Part shown: positions 25,749 through 33,844 of the stretch, in pieces
How positions within the stretch are numbered: position 1 is the stretch's first letter
Layout of the letters: each line of letters starts with the position of its first letter
Assembly (NCBI GenBank): GCA_030425185.1
Contig: JAUIAU010000032.1
Coordinates: 1 to 35,492 of the forward strand
Origin: Alphaproteobacteria bacterium
GTDB taxonomy: Bacteria > Pseudomonadota > Alphaproteobacteria > Rhodobacterales > Rhodobacteraceae
Direction of reading: 5' to 3'
Length of the DNA stretch: 35,492 nt
Translations under genes and position numbers: made by a program
Notes under the pieces: model-generated
What the model was told of the DNA's origin: nothing
Database searches by the model: none
Seen by the model: the letters and a program-made list of their open reading frames with translations, nothing else

Positions 25749-26777
25749 ATGACCGCTTCCGTCGCCATTCTCGGGGCTTCCGGCTATACCGGGGCCGAAC
25801 TCGTCCGCCTGATCGCCACCCATCCGGGGCTGCGCATCACGGGCCTCTCCGCCGACCGCAAGGCGGGGCAGACGATGGGCGAGGTGTTCCCGCACCTGCG
25901 CCATCTCGACCTGCCGGACCTGGTGAAGATCGACGATCTCGACCTCGGGCAGACCGATCTCGTGTTCTGCGCGCTGCCGCATGCCACCAGCCAGTCGGTG
26001 ATCTCGGCCCTGCCGCGCGACCTGAAGGTAGTGGACCTGTCCGCCGACTTCCGGCTGCGCGACGGGGCGGCCTACCAGACATGGTACGGCGGGCCGCACA
26101 CCGCGCTCGACCTGCAGGCGACCGCCGTCTACGGCCTGACCGAGTTCTACCGCGACCAGATCCGGGACGCGCGGCTCGTGGCGGGGACCGGCTGCAACGC
26201 GGCGACAGGCCAGTACGCGCTGCGCCCGCTGATCGAGGCCGGGATCATCGACCTTGACGACATCCTGATCGACCTGAAGGCGGGCGTCTCTGGGGCCGGG
26301 CGGTCGGTGAAGGAAAACCTGCTCCACGCCGAGCTGTCGGAGGGGCTGAACCCCTACGGCTACGGCGGCACGCACCGGCACCTGGGCGAGTTCGACCAGG
26401 AGTTCTCGGCCGTCGCGGGGCGCGAGGTGAAGGTGCGCTTCACCCCGCACCTGATGCCGATGAACCGCGGCATCCTCGCGACCGTCTACGTCGCGGGCGA
26501 TGCGCGCGCGGTCCACGACACGCTGTCGCAGGCCTATGCCGACGAGCCCTTCATGGTGATGCTGCCCTTCGGACAGGCCCCCTCGACCCACCACGTCCGG
26601 GGCTCGAACTTCGTGCATATCGGGGTGGCGCAGGACCGGCTTGCCGGTCGCGCGGTCATCTTCGCGGTGCTCGACAACCTGACCAAGGGCTCGTCCGGCC
26701 AAGCCTTGCAGAATGCCAACCTGATGTTAAATCTGCCCGAGACGGACGGGCTGATGCTGGCCCCGCTTTTCCCGTGA
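25749..26777 (+). CDS. argC: N-acetyl-gamma-glutamyl-phosphate reductase (variant active-site motif)
   Basis: The 342-residue NADPH-dependent reductase acts in arginine biosynthesis. Its features are the Rossmann motif [13 protein letters not shown] (residues 8-20), [21 protein letters not shown] and the catalytic-histidine region [15 protein letters not shown]. The cysteine region reads [15 protein letters not shown] where most type I ArgC proteins have VANPGCYPT. The cysteine is kept, but the neighbouring Pro, Tyr and Pro are lost. GCNA-type motifs occur in the related LysY/ArgC enzymes acting on carrier-bound substrates, so a shifted subgroup is possible. No other arg or lys genes are nearby. 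ccmE follows after 34 bases. Confidence 0.87.
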   Translation: MTASVAILGASGYTGAELVRLIATHPGLRITGLSADRKAGQTMGEVFPHLRHLDLPDLVKIDDLDLGQTDLVFCALPHATSQSVISALPRDLKVVDLSADFRLRDGAAYQTWYGGPHTALDLQATAVYGLTEFYRDQIRDARLVAGTGCNAATGQYALRPLIEAGIIDLDDILIDLKAGVSGAGRSVKENLLHAELSEGLNPYGYGGTHRHLGEFDQEFSAVAGREVKVRFTPHLMPMNRGILATVYVAGDARAVHDTLSQAYADEPFMVMLPFGQAPSTHHVRGSNFVHIGVAQDRLAGRAVIFAVLDNLTKGSSGQALQNANLMLNLPETDGLMLAPLFP

Positions 26778-26811
26778 TCGTCGGCACAGGGCTATTGCAG
26801 GACGGACGGAC

Positions 26812-27303
26812 ATGCGCGGACTGAAGAAACAACGCCGGATCCAGATCATCGCGCTGGCGACGGTGGCGCTCGTGGTGTCGGCCTCGCTGATCGGCTACGC
26901 GATGCGGGACGGGATCAACTTCTTCCGCACGCCGACGCAGGTCGCCTCCGAGCCGCCGCCGCCCGGCGAGGTGTTCCGCATCGGCGGCCTCGTCGAGGAG
27001 GGCACGCTCGTGCGCGGCCAGTCCGAGACCATCACCTTCCACGTGACCGACGGCGCGGCCTCGATCCCGGTGTCCTACACCGGCGTCCTCCCCGACCTCT
27101 TCGGCGAGGGCGAGGGGGCCGTGGCCCTCGGCAGCTTCGACGGGCAGGTGTTCGTCGCGACCGAGGTGCTGGCGCGCCACGACGAGACCTACATGCCGAA
27201 GGAAGTCATCGACGCGCTCAAGGACCAGGGCATCTACGTCGATCCCGAGACCGGCAAGGCTGACATGTCCACCGCACCGAACGCTGCGGCAGCATCCTAT
27301 TAA
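26812..27303 (+). CDS. ccmE: Cytochrome c maturation heme chaperone CcmE
   Basis: The 163-residue heme chaperone is anchored by one N-terminal helix (residues 11-30) with a periplasmic OB-fold. Heme is bound covalently at H123 in LARHDETYMP, with Y127 as ligand. A flexible C-terminal tail (ADMSTAPNAAAASY) follows. It receives heme from CcmABCD and gives it to CcmF/CcmH. ccmF and ccmH lie 1.3 kb downstream, separated by the endolysin-holin pair. The ATG follows a GGACGGAC ribosome site. ccmA-D are not in the window. Confidence 0.95.
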   Translation: MRGLKKQRRIQIIALATVALVVSASLIGYAMRDGINFFRTPTQVASEPPPPGEVFRIGGLVEEGTLVRGQSETITFHVTDGAASIPVSYTGVLPDLFGEGEGAVALGSFDGQVFVATEVLARHDETYMPKEVIDALKDQGIYVDPETGKADMSTAPNAAAASY

Positions 27304-27318
27304 CCATCGTCCCGCAGC

Positions 27319-27344
27319 CTCCCCGGCCATGTGCAACCGGGGAG
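27319..27344 (+). promoter_or_regulatory. Hairpin burying the ribosome-binding site of the endolysin gene
   Basis: CTCCCCGG (27319-27326) and CCGGGGAG (27337-27344) form a perfect 8-bp GC stem with a 10-base loop. The 3' arm contains GGGGAG (27339-27344), the only Shine-Dalgarno sequence of the GH108 gene, seven bases before its ATG at 27352. Folding would therefore block translation of the endolysin. Without a U-run it is a poor intrinsic terminator for ccmE. Confidence 0.6.
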
Positions 27345-27351
27345 CGCACCG

Positions 27352-27960
27352 ATGGATGTCCGACAGATTGCCGAAGAGATCGTCGCCCGCGAGGGCGGCT
27401 ATGTGAACGACCCGGACGATCCGGGCGGCCCGACCAACCACGGCGTCACGATCCACACCCTGCGGCGGCTGGGTCTCGACCTGACCCGCGACGGACGGAT
27501 CGACGCTGCCGACGTGCAGGCGCTGAGTCGCGACCAGGCGGTCGACATCTTCCTGACCCACTACTTCACCGGTCCCGGCCTCGGCGCGCTGCCCGAGCCG
27601 CTGCAACCATCGGTCTTCGACATGTACGTGAATGCCGGGGCCAATGCCGTGCGCCTGCTGCAGGGACTGGTCACCGAGATGGGCTTTCCCTGCGACGCGG
27701 ACGGGGTGATCGGCCCGCAGACCCTGCGCGCGGTCCATGCCGCCCATGACGCGGCGCCGGGGCACATCGTCGATGCCTACGGAATCGCGCGCCGCAACTA
27801 CTACTACGACCTGGCCGAGCGTCGTCCCGCTTCGCGCAAGTACGCCCGCCGCCGCGACGGCGGCAAGGGCGGCTGGATCCTGCGCGCCGAGACCTTCATC
27901 GCGCCGAAGTTCCACCTGACGGAGGCCGCGCACCGGGCGCGGGTCGCGGCATGGGGATGA
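27352..27960 (+). CDS. GH108 endolysin (N-acetylmuramidase-type peptidoglycan hydrolase)
   Basis: The 202-residue protein opens directly with the GH108 catalytic block: EGGYVNDPDDPGGPTNHGVT, catalytic Glu at residue 14. A glycan-binding helical domain follows, containing the YVNAGANAVRLLQ and DGVIGPQTLRAV segments. There is no Sec signal, so export needs a holin, and a holin-like gene overlaps its end by four bases (counting from the ATG at 27957). GH108 enzymes are phage-type lysozymes. In Rhodobacter capsulatus an endolysin-holin pair of this sort releases gene transfer agents. The start at 27352 has GGGGAG seven bases upstream, inside a hairpin. Confidence 0.88.
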   Translation: MDVRQIAEEIVAREGGYVNDPDDPGGPTNHGVTIHTLRRLGLDLTRDGRIDAADVQALSRDQAVDIFLTHYFTGPGLGALPEPLQPSVFDMYVNAGANAVRLLQGLVTEMGFPCDADGVIGPQTLRAVHAAHDAAPGHIVDAYGIARRNYYYDLAERRPASRKYARRRDGGKGGWILRAETFIAPKFHLTEAAHRARVAAWG

Positions 27961-28502
27961 TCGAGGGGCCGCTGGGCCTGATCTTCGGCGGCGGGCGGAA
28001 CGCCATCGCCGAAACCGTCGAGGCGTTCCGGGAGAACCCCGAGAAGGCCGCCGCGCGCGATGCCGCCCGCGACATCGCCACGCTGTCGCAGTTCGCGGCC
28101 GAGTTCCGGGCCGCGCGCGCTTCGCGCTTCGACCGGATCGTGGACGGGATCAACCGCCTGCCGCGCCCGGCGCTGGCAATGGGCACGCTGGGCCTCTTCG
28201 TGGCGGCGATGGCGGACCCGGTGTGGTTCGCCGCCCGGATGCAGGGGATCGCCCTGATCCCCGAACCGCTCTGGTGGCTGATGGGCGCGATCGTGTCGTT
28301 CTATTTCGGCGCCCGGCACCAGGCGAAAGGGCAGGAGTTCCAGCGTTCGATCGCCGAGACGCTGGCCCGCACCCCGGAGGTGCTGCGGAATACCCGCGCG
28401 CTCGCGGCGCTCAGTGCCGGGGCGACCAGCCTCGGACAGGACGCGCCGGGGACCGGACCCAACCCCGCGCTCGACGACTGGCGGGCCGGGCAGGGGGGCT
28501 GA
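27951..28502 (+). CDS. Holin family protein (Holin_3TMs-like)
   Basis: A protein of 183 residues (or 181 from the second ATG at 27957, which forms an ATGA overlap with the endolysin stop). An N-terminal amphipathic region is followed by two clear hydrophobic segments, about residues 73-92 (ALAMGTLGLFVAAMADPVWF) and 100-120 (IPEPLWWLMGAIVSFYFGA), and a hydrophilic tail. This matches the three-segment holins of alphaproteobacterial prophages and gene transfer agent lysis modules, which permeabilise the inner membrane so that the endolysin can reach the wall. Both candidate starts are close, and the choice does not change the family. Confidence 0.8.
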   Translation: MGMIEGPLGLIFGGGRNAIAETVEAFRENPEKAAARDAARDIATLSQFAAEFRAARASRFDRIVDGINRLPRPALAMGTLGLFVAAMADPVWFAARMQGIALIPEPLWWLMGAIVSFYFGARHQAKGQEFQRSIAETLARTPEVLRNTRALAALSAGATSLGQDAPGTGPNPALDDWRAGQGG

Positions 28503-28509
28503 ACCGGCG

Positions 28510-28552
28510 CTGCCGCTCCGCCGCTCACGGATGCGTGTGCGCGGAGCGGCAG
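28510..28552 (+). terminator. Long perfect inverted repeat between the holin gene and ccmF
   Basis: CTGCCGCTCCGC (28510-28521) and GCGGAGCGGCAG (28541-28552) form a 12-bp perfect stem with a 19-base loop, eight bases after the holin stop. It is the longest perfect hairpin in the window. No U-run follows, so it would be a Rho-assisted or mRNA-protecting element separating the lysis pair from ccmF. Confidence 0.5.
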
Positions 28553-28559
28553 GATGCCA

Positions 28560-28588
28560 CTGGCACGGGCCGAGCGCTTGGCTATAGT
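28560..28588 (+). promoter_or_regulatory. Putative ccmF promoter, implying a leaderless mRNA
   Basis: CTGGCA (28560-28565), a 17-base spacer and a good -10 TATAGT (28583-28588). The predicted start is 28595, one base before the ccmF ATG at 28596. No ribosome-binding site is seen. Confidence 0.42.
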
Positions 28589-28595
28589 CCGCCCC

Positions 28596-30572
28596 ATGAT
28601 AGCCGAACTCGGTCACTTCGCCCTCGTCCTCGCCCTCATGCTGGCGACCATTCAGACCGTCGTGCCGCTGGTCGGTGCGCACAAGGGATGGGGGTCGTGG
28701 ATGGCAAGCGCCGACGCCACCGCCACCGCGCAGTTCCTGCTGCTCGCGTTCTCCTTCGGCGCGCTCACCTACGCCTTTGTCGTGTCTGACTTTTCCCTGC
28801 TTCTCGTGGTGCAGAACTCGCACACGCTGAAGCCGATGCTCTACAAGGTGTCGGGCGTCTGGGGGAACCACGAGGGCTCGATGCTCCTCTGGGTTCTGAT
28901 CCTGACGCTCTTCGGCGCGATGGTCAGCTGGTTCGGGGCCAACCTGCCGCCGACCCTCAAGGCCCGCGTGCTGGCGGTGCAGGCCGCGGTGACCGTGGCC
29001 TTCATGATCTTCATCCTGTTCACGTCGAACCCGTTCACCCGGCTGGCCGTGCCGCCCTTCGACGGCGAGGACCTGAACCCCCTGCTGCAGGACCCCGGTC
29101 TCGCGTTTCACCCGCCGTTCCTCTACCTCGGCTATGTCGGTCTCTCGACCTCGTTCTCCTTCGCCGTCGCGGCGCTGATCGAGGGGCGCGTCGATGCCGC
29201 CTGGGGCCGCTGGGTGCGGCCCTGGACGCTGGCCGCCTGGGTGTTCCTGACCATCGGCATCGCGCTGGGGTCGTGGTGGGCCTATTACGAGCTGGGCTGG
29301 GGCGGCTTCTGGTTCTGGGACCCGGTCGAGAACGCCTCGTTCATGCCCTGGCTGATCGCCGCCGCGCTGCTCCACTCGGCCATCGTCGTCGAGAAGCGCG
29401 AGGCGCTGAAGGCCTGGACCATCCTGCTGGCCATCCTGGCCTTCGGCTTTTCGCTGATCGGGGCTTTCATCGTGCGCTCGGGTGTCCTGACCTCGGTTCA
29501 CGCCTTCGCCAACGACCCCGAGCGGGGCGTCTACCTGCTGGCGATCACCGGCGTCTTCATGGGCGGGGCGCTGATGCTGTTCGCCGCCCGCGCCGGCGTG
29601 ATGGAGGCGAAGGGGATCTTCTCGACGCTCTCCCGCGAAAGCGCGCTGGTTGCGAACAATATCCTTCTCGCGGTCTCGGCCTTCGTCGTCTTCGTCGGCA
29701 CGATGTGGCCGCTGGTCGCGGAACTGCTCTTCGACCGCAAGCTGTCGGTCGGCCCGCCCTTCTTCAACATGGCCTTCACGCCCTTCATGATCCTGCTCGG
29801 CGTGCTGTTGCCGCTCGGGGCGATGCTGGCGTGGAAGCGCGGGCGGCTGGGGGGCAACATGCGCATCCTCTGGGGCGTCGCGGCGCTGGCCGTGGCCTCG
29901 GGCCTGCTTCTGTGGGCGGTCCAGACCGGGCGCTCGGCCTTCGGTCCCGTCGGCCTCGCGCTGTCGGTCTGGCTGGTGGTCGGCTCGGCCGCCGATCTGG
30001 CGGCACGCACCGGGCGGGGTCCCGTCCTGCAGCGCCTCGGCCGGCTGACGCGGCTGCCGCGCGCGGACTGGGGCAAGGCCGTCTCGCACGCGGGTCTCGG
30101 CTTCACCATGTTCGGCATCTCGATGCTGATGGCCTACCAGTACGAGGAAATCCGCGTCGCGCAGGTCGGCGAGACCTTCCCCGTCGGGGCCTACGAGATC
30201 ACCCTTGCCGACGTGCAGGAGGTGCAGGGGCCGAACTACCTGTCCACCATGGCGTGGATGCAGGTGAAGAAGGACGGCCGCGAGATCGCGGTCCTGACGC
30301 CCGAGAAGCGCGTCTATCCGGTGGCGGGCATGCCCACGACCGAGGCCGCCATCGACAACGGCGTGACGCGTGACGTCTACGTCGTAATCGGTGACCCGCA
30401 GGCGGCAGGCGGCTACGCGGTGCGGATCTACATCAAGCCCTTCGCCAACTGGATCTGGCTCGGCGCCATTGTCATGGCCCTCGGCGGCGCGCTGTCGCTG
30501 TCGGACCGTCGCTTCCGCGTGGCGGCCGGCGCGGCCCGGCGCGCCCCCGCGGACGGGGTGCCCGCCGAATGA
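28596..30572 (+). CDS. ccmF: Cytochrome c heme lyase subunit CcmF
   Basis: The 658-residue polytopic inner-membrane protein has the tryptophan-rich WWD heme-handling motif WGGFWFWDPVENASFMPW (about residues 235-252) and conserved periplasmic histidines around GNHEGSMLLW. With CcmH it attaches heme to apocytochrome c. The C-terminal periplasmic beta domain is seen after about residue 500 (YEEIRVAQVGETFPVGAYEI). I chose MIAELGHF at 28596 over an upstream frame extension to 28554 because it opens directly into the first membrane helix. The stop overlaps the ccmH start (ATGA). Confidence 0.95.
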   Translation: MIAELGHFALVLALMLATIQTVVPLVGAHKGWGSWMASADATATAQFLLLAFSFGALTYAFVVSDFSLLLVVQNSHTLKPMLYKVSGVWGNHEGSMLLWVLILTLFGAMVSWFGANLPPTLKARVLAVQAAVTVAFMIFILFTSNPFTRLAVPPFDGEDLNPLLQDPGLAFHPPFLYLGYVGLSTSFSFAVAALIEGRVDAAWGRWVRPWTLAAWVFLTIGIALGSWWAYYELGWGGFWFWDPVENASFMPWLIAAALLHSAIVVEKREALKAWTILLAILAFGFSLIGAFIVRSGVLTSVHAFANDPERGVYLLAITGVFMGGALMLFAARAGVMEAKGIFSTLSRESALVANNILLAVSAFVVFVGTMWPLVAELLFDRKLSVGPPFFNMAFTPFMILLGVLLPLGAMLAWKRGRLGGNMRILWGVAALAVASGLLLWAVQTGRSAFGPVGLALSVWLVVGSAADLAARTGRGPVLQRLGRLTRLPRADWGKAVSHAGLGFTMFGISMLMAYQYEEIRVAQVGETFPVGAYEITLADVQEVQGPNYLSTMAWMQVKKDGREIAVLTPEKRVYPVAGMPTTEAAIDNGVTRDVYVVIGDPQAAGGYAVRIYIKPFANWIWLGAIVMALGGALSLSDRRFRVAAGAARRAPADGVPAE

Positions 30573-31027
30573 TCCGTGCCCTGCTTCTGTCGCTGGCGCT
30601 GCTGGCCGCGGGTCCTGCGCTGGCGGTCCAGCCGGACGAGATCCTCGACGACCCGGTCCTCGAGGAGCGGGCGCGCGACATCTCTGCCGGGCTGCGCTGT
30701 CTGGTCTGCCGCAACGAGTCGATCGACGAGTCGAACGCCGACCTTGCCCGCGACCTGCGCCTGCTGGTGCGCGAACGGCTGGTGGCCGGAGACAGCGATG
30801 CCGAGGTGATCGACTTCGTGGTCGCGCGCTACGGCGAGTACGTGCTGCTCAGCCCGCCCGCGACCGGCTCGACGCTGCTGCTGTGGTGGGCCGGGCCCAT
30901 CATGCTGCTGCTGGCGGGGGGAATCGGCGCGGCCTACATCCGCTCGCGCCGCAGCGCGCCGGAACCCGCGGCCGGGCTCAGCCCGGACGAGGAGGCGCGG
31001 CTCAAGGACCTGCTCAAGGACGGCTGA
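30569..31027 (+). CDS. ccmH: Cytochrome c maturation thioreductase CcmH
   Basis: A 152-residue periplasmic membrane-anchored protein: signal peptide (residues 1-19, cleavage likely after ALA), LRCLVCRNES motif (C44, C47) that keeps apocytochrome CXXCH cysteines reduced, a short helical bundle, and a C-terminal membrane helix (about 108-128) followed by a cytoplasmic tail. This is the short CcmH/CycL/Ccl2 form without the TPR part found fused in E. coli; a CcmI protein must be encoded elsewhere. Four-base overlap with ccmF indicates coupling. Confidence 0.95.
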   Translation: MIRALLLSLALLAAGPALAVQPDEILDDPVLEERARDISAGLRCLVCRNESIDESNADLARDLRLLVRERLVAGDSDAEVIDFVVARYGEYVLLSPPATGSTLLLWWAGPIMLLLAGGIGAAYIRSRRSAPEPAAGLSPDEEARLKDLLKDG

Positions 31028-31118
31028 CGCGACGTCCCGGTGACCGCCGGGCGCTTTCCCTCGCCGCCGGTCCTGCTAGTCTCCGCGCCAACCCCAGACC
31101 GAGCGGAGCGCGCGCGCC

Positions 31119-31895
31119 ATGACCTATCAGACCCTCGACTACACCCTCGCGGACGGACAAGCGACGATCCGGTTGAACCGTCCCGACGTGATGAACGCGC
31201 TCAACACGCAGATGCGCGCCGAGATCGCCGACGCGATGAAGCGCGCCGGCAGCGCGGCCCGCGTGGTCGTGCTGACCGGAACCGGGCGGGCGTTCTGCTC
31301 GGGCCAGGACCTCGGCGACGGCGCGAACGCGGCGCGGATGGACCTCGAGCGGGTGCTGCGTGACGAATACATCCCGATGCTGCGCGCCATCCTCGATTGC
31401 CCGGTGCCGGTGATCGCGGCGGTGAACGGAACGGCGGCGGGGGCCGGGGCGAACCTGGCGCTGGCGGCCGACGTGGTGATCGCCGCCGAAAGCGCGGCCT
31501 TCATCCAGGCCTTCACGCGCATCGGCCTGATCCCCGACGCGGGCGGCACCTGGGTGCTGCCGCGCCAGATCGGCCTTGCCAAGGCAATGGGCGCCGCGCT
31601 CTTCGCGGACCGGATCAGCGCCCGCCAGGCCAGCGACTGGGGCATGATCTGGGAGGCGGTGCCGGATGCCGAGTTCGAGGCGGTCTGGAAGTCCCGCGCC
31701 GCGCATCTCGCGAACGGCCCGACCGTGGCCTATGCCAAGGTGAAGGAGGCCCTGCGCGCCTCGGGCGGCAACGACCTGCATACCCAGCTCGAGCTGGAAG
31801 CGCGCCTGCAGGGGGCCTGCGGCCAGACCCGCGACTTCCAGGAGGGCGTGCTGGCCTTCCTCGAAAAGCGCCCGGCGGCCTTCGAGGGCCGCTGA
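31119..31895 (+). CDS. Crotonase-family protein, PaaG-like (epoxyphenylacetyl-CoA isomerase or enoyl-CoA hydratase)
   Basis: The 258-residue crotonase-fold protein has oxyanion-hole blocks FCSGQDLGDG (about 66-75) and NGTAAGAGANLALAADVV (about 104-121), and FTRIGLIPDAGGTW with the acidic residue D148. CSGQDL with Asp in the third block is typical of PaaG, which isomerises ring-1,2-epoxyphenylacetyl-CoA to an oxepin. No other paa genes are nearby, so the PaaG name rests on motif similarity alone. GGAG lies nine bases before the ATG and a TAGTCT -10-like element is at 31077-31082. It converges with mmsB. Confidence 0.83.
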   Translation: MTYQTLDYTLADGQATIRLNRPDVMNALNTQMRAEIADAMKRAGSAARVVVLTGTGRAFCSGQDLGDGANAARMDLERVLRDEYIPMLRAILDCPVPVIAAVNGTAAGAGANLALAADVVIAAESAAFIQAFTRIGLIPDAGGTWVLPRQIGLAKAMGAALFADRISARQASDWGMIWEAVPDAEFEAVWKSRAAHLANGPTVAYAKVKEALRASGGNDLHTQLELEARLQGACGQTRDFQEGVLAFLEKRPAAFEGR

Positions 31896-31912
31896 GGCCG
31901 GGCTTGCCGCGC

Positions 31913-31935
31913 CGGGCGGGGGTCAGCCCCGCCCG
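31913..31935. terminator. Bidirectional hairpin with the mmsB stop codon in its loop
   Basis: CGGGCGGGG (31913-31921) and CCCCGCCCG (31927-31935) form a perfect 9-bp all-GC stem with loop GTCAG, which carries the mmsB stop (31923-31925). It lies 17 bases after the PaaG-like gene stop. No U-run is present. Confidence 0.5.
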
Positions 31936-32795
31936 CGTCCCTCGAACCGGGGCAGCATGGCCGAGAAGTCCTTGCCGCCCTGTCCCTCGTCCTCGACGAA
32001 CCGGCGGTAAAGCTCGGCGGCCAGCTCGCCCATCGGGGTGTCGGCGTCGGCGCTCTCGGCCGCCTGCTGGCTGAGGCGCAGGTCCTTCAGCATCAGGGCC
32101 GCGGCGAAGCCGGGCTGGTAGCCGTTGTCCGACGGCGATTTCGGTCCCACGCCCGGCGCCGGGCAATAGGCGTTCATCGTCCAGGAATAGCCCGACGAGG
32201 TCGAGACGACGTCGAACATGGCCTGCCGGTCGAGGCCCAGCTTGTCGGCCAGCGCGAAGGCCTCGCAGGTGGCGATCATGGTCACGCCGAGGATCATGTT
32301 GTTGCAGATCTTGGCGGCCTGCCCGTTGCCCGCCGGGCCGCAATGCACGGCCTTCTGGCCCATCACCTCGAAGAGCGGTTTGGCGGTGGCGAAGGCCGCC
32401 TCCGGCCCGCCCACCATGAAGGTCAGCGTGCCCGCCGTCGCGCCGCCGACGCCGCCCGAGACCGGCGCGTCGAGGGCGCTCAGCCCGGCGGCCTCGGCCT
32501 GGGCCGCGACCGCGCGGGCGCTGTCCACGTCCACCGTCGAGCAGTCCAGCAGTACCGCCCCCGGCGCCATCGCCGGGATGATCTCCGAGGCGACCGCCCG
32601 CAGGATGTCGCCGTTGGGCAGCATGGTGATGACCACCTCGGCGCCCGCGACGGCCTCGCGGGCGCTGGCGGCGGGGCAGGCCCCGTCGACCGTCACGCCC
32701 GCCACGTCGAAGCCGGTGACCGCGTGCCCGGCCTTGACCAGGTTGGCCGCCATCGGCGCGCCCATGTTGCCCAGTCCGATGAATGCGATGTTCAT
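31923..32795 (-). CDS. mmsB: 3-hydroxyisobutyrate dehydrogenase
   Basis: The 290-residue NAD-dependent beta-hydroxyacid dehydrogenase has the Rossmann motif FIGLGNMGAPMAANL (residues 5-19), the substrate loop DAPVSGGVGGATAGTLTFMVGG (about 109-130) and the catalytic lysine K162 in GNGQAAKICNNM. It oxidises 3-hydroxyisobutyrate to methylmalonate semialdehyde in valine breakdown. It is the third gene of an operon in which each start overlaps the preceding stop by four bases. The next enzyme of the pathway, MmsA, is not in the window. Confidence 0.93.
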   Translation of the reverse strand: MNIAFIGLGNMGAPMAANLVKAGHAVTGFDVAGVTVDGACPAASAREAVAGAEVVITMLPNGDILRAVASEIIPAMAPGAVLLDCSTVDVDSARAVAAQAEAAGLSALDAPVSGGVGGATAGTLTFMVGGPEAAFATAKPLFEVMGQKAVHCGPAGNGQAAKICNNMILGVTMIATCEAFALADKLGLDRQAMFDVVSTSSGYSWTMNAYCPAPGVGPKSPSDNGYQPGFAAALMLKDLRLSQQAAESADADTPMGELAAELYRRFVEDEGQGGKDFSAMLPRFEGRGRG

Positions 32796-33844
32796 GTCCG
32801 TCCCTCCTCGCCGAATGTCAGCGCGTCCGGTCCCAGCGGGCGCAGCATTTCATAGACCGCCAGCGCGGGCACGGCCTCGGCATCCGGGTGCGTCCAGCGC
32901 GGCGTGCGGTCCTTGTCGATGACGGCCGCGCGGATGCCTTCGAGGAAATCCCCCTGTGCGGCGGCGCGGCTGGTGTAGCGGTATTCCTGCCCGAGCGCGA
33001 TGCGGATGTCGTCGAGGCCGCGCGCCCGCCGGATCAGCTGCACCGCGCAGCACATGGCCAGGGGCGCGTTCTTCTCGATTGCCGCCAGCGCGGTGCGCGC
33101 GAGGTCGCTGTCGGTGTGGCGCAGCAGGCGGACGATGTCGCCCATCGTCTCCCCGGCGAAGAGCCCGTCGATTTCGGCCTGCACCCCGGCCAGCGAGCTG
33201 GCGGGCGGGGGCAGGGCGGCCCGGTCGACGGCCTCCCAGTCGCCGGTCTCGCACAGCTCCGCGATCAGGGCGGGCCAGCGGTCCTCGGGCAGGTAGTAGT
33301 CGGCAAAGCCCGCGAGGATGGCATCGCCCGGTCCCATCCGGCTGGCCGTCACGCCGAGGTATTCGCCCAGCCGCCCCGGCGCGCGGCCGAGGATCAGGCT
33401 GCCGCCCACGTCCGGGATCAGGCCGATGCCGCATTCCGGCATGGCGATCCGGCTGGTGTCGCCCACGATCCGGTGCGAGCCGTGACAGCCGACGCCGACG
33501 CCGCCGCCCATGGTGAAGCCCTGCAGGAAGGTCGCGACCGGCTTCGGGAACTGGAACATCCGCGCGTTCATGCGGTATTCGTCGCGCCAGAAACGGCGGC
33601 CGTAGTCAAAATCGCCCGCCGTGCCGGTCTCGTACATCTCGACGATGTCGCCGCCCGCGCAGAAGGCGCGCTCGCCTTCGGCGTCGATGACCAGCAGGGC
33701 GACCTCCGGGTCTTCGGCCCAGTCGATCAGCGCCGCGTCGATGGCGCGGACCATCTCCCAGCTCAGCGCGTTCAGGGCCTTGGGCCGGGTCAGCGTGATC
33801 CGGCCTGCGCGGCCCTCGCGCCGGATATGGATGTCGCCGCTCAT
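32792..33844 (-). CDS. 3-hydroxyisobutyryl-CoA hydrolase-like crotonase
   Basis: The 350-residue protein is of the HIBCH type: crotonase fold with FCAGGDIVEMYETG (about residues 62-75), GFTMGGGVGVGCHGSHRI (about 108-125), and the catalytic block MPECGIGLIPDVGGS, where Glu and Asp correspond to the acid residues used for thioester hydrolysis. The C-terminal HIBCH extension is present (length 350 against about 260 for a simple hydratase). The longer open frame to 34246 is a shadow of the dehydrogenase gene. The start at 33844 overlaps that gene's stop (ATGA). Neighbours fix its role as the valine-pathway hydrolase. Confidence 0.9.
   Translation of the reverse strand: MSGDIHIRREGRAGRITLTRPKALNALSWEMVRAIDAALIDWAEDPEVALLVIDAEGERAFCAGGDIVEMYETGTAGDFDYGRRFWRDEYRMNARMFQFPKPVATFLQGFTMGGGVGVGCHGSHRIVGDTSRIAMPECGIGLIPDVGGSLILGRAPGRLGEYLGVTASRMGPGDAILAGFADYYLPEDRWPALIAELCETGDWEAVDRAALPPPASSLAGVQAEIDGLFAGETMGDIVRLLRHTDSDLARTALAAIEKNAPLAMCCAVQLIRRARGLDDIRIALGQEYRYTSRAAAQGDFLEGIRAAVIDKDRTPRWTHPDAEAVPALAVYEMLRPLGPDALTFGEEGRT

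Noticed and set aside
27352-28502. Endolysin and holin as part of a resident prophage
   Set aside because: Both flanks are cytochrome c maturation genes and no structural, integrase or attachment-site sequence is seen.
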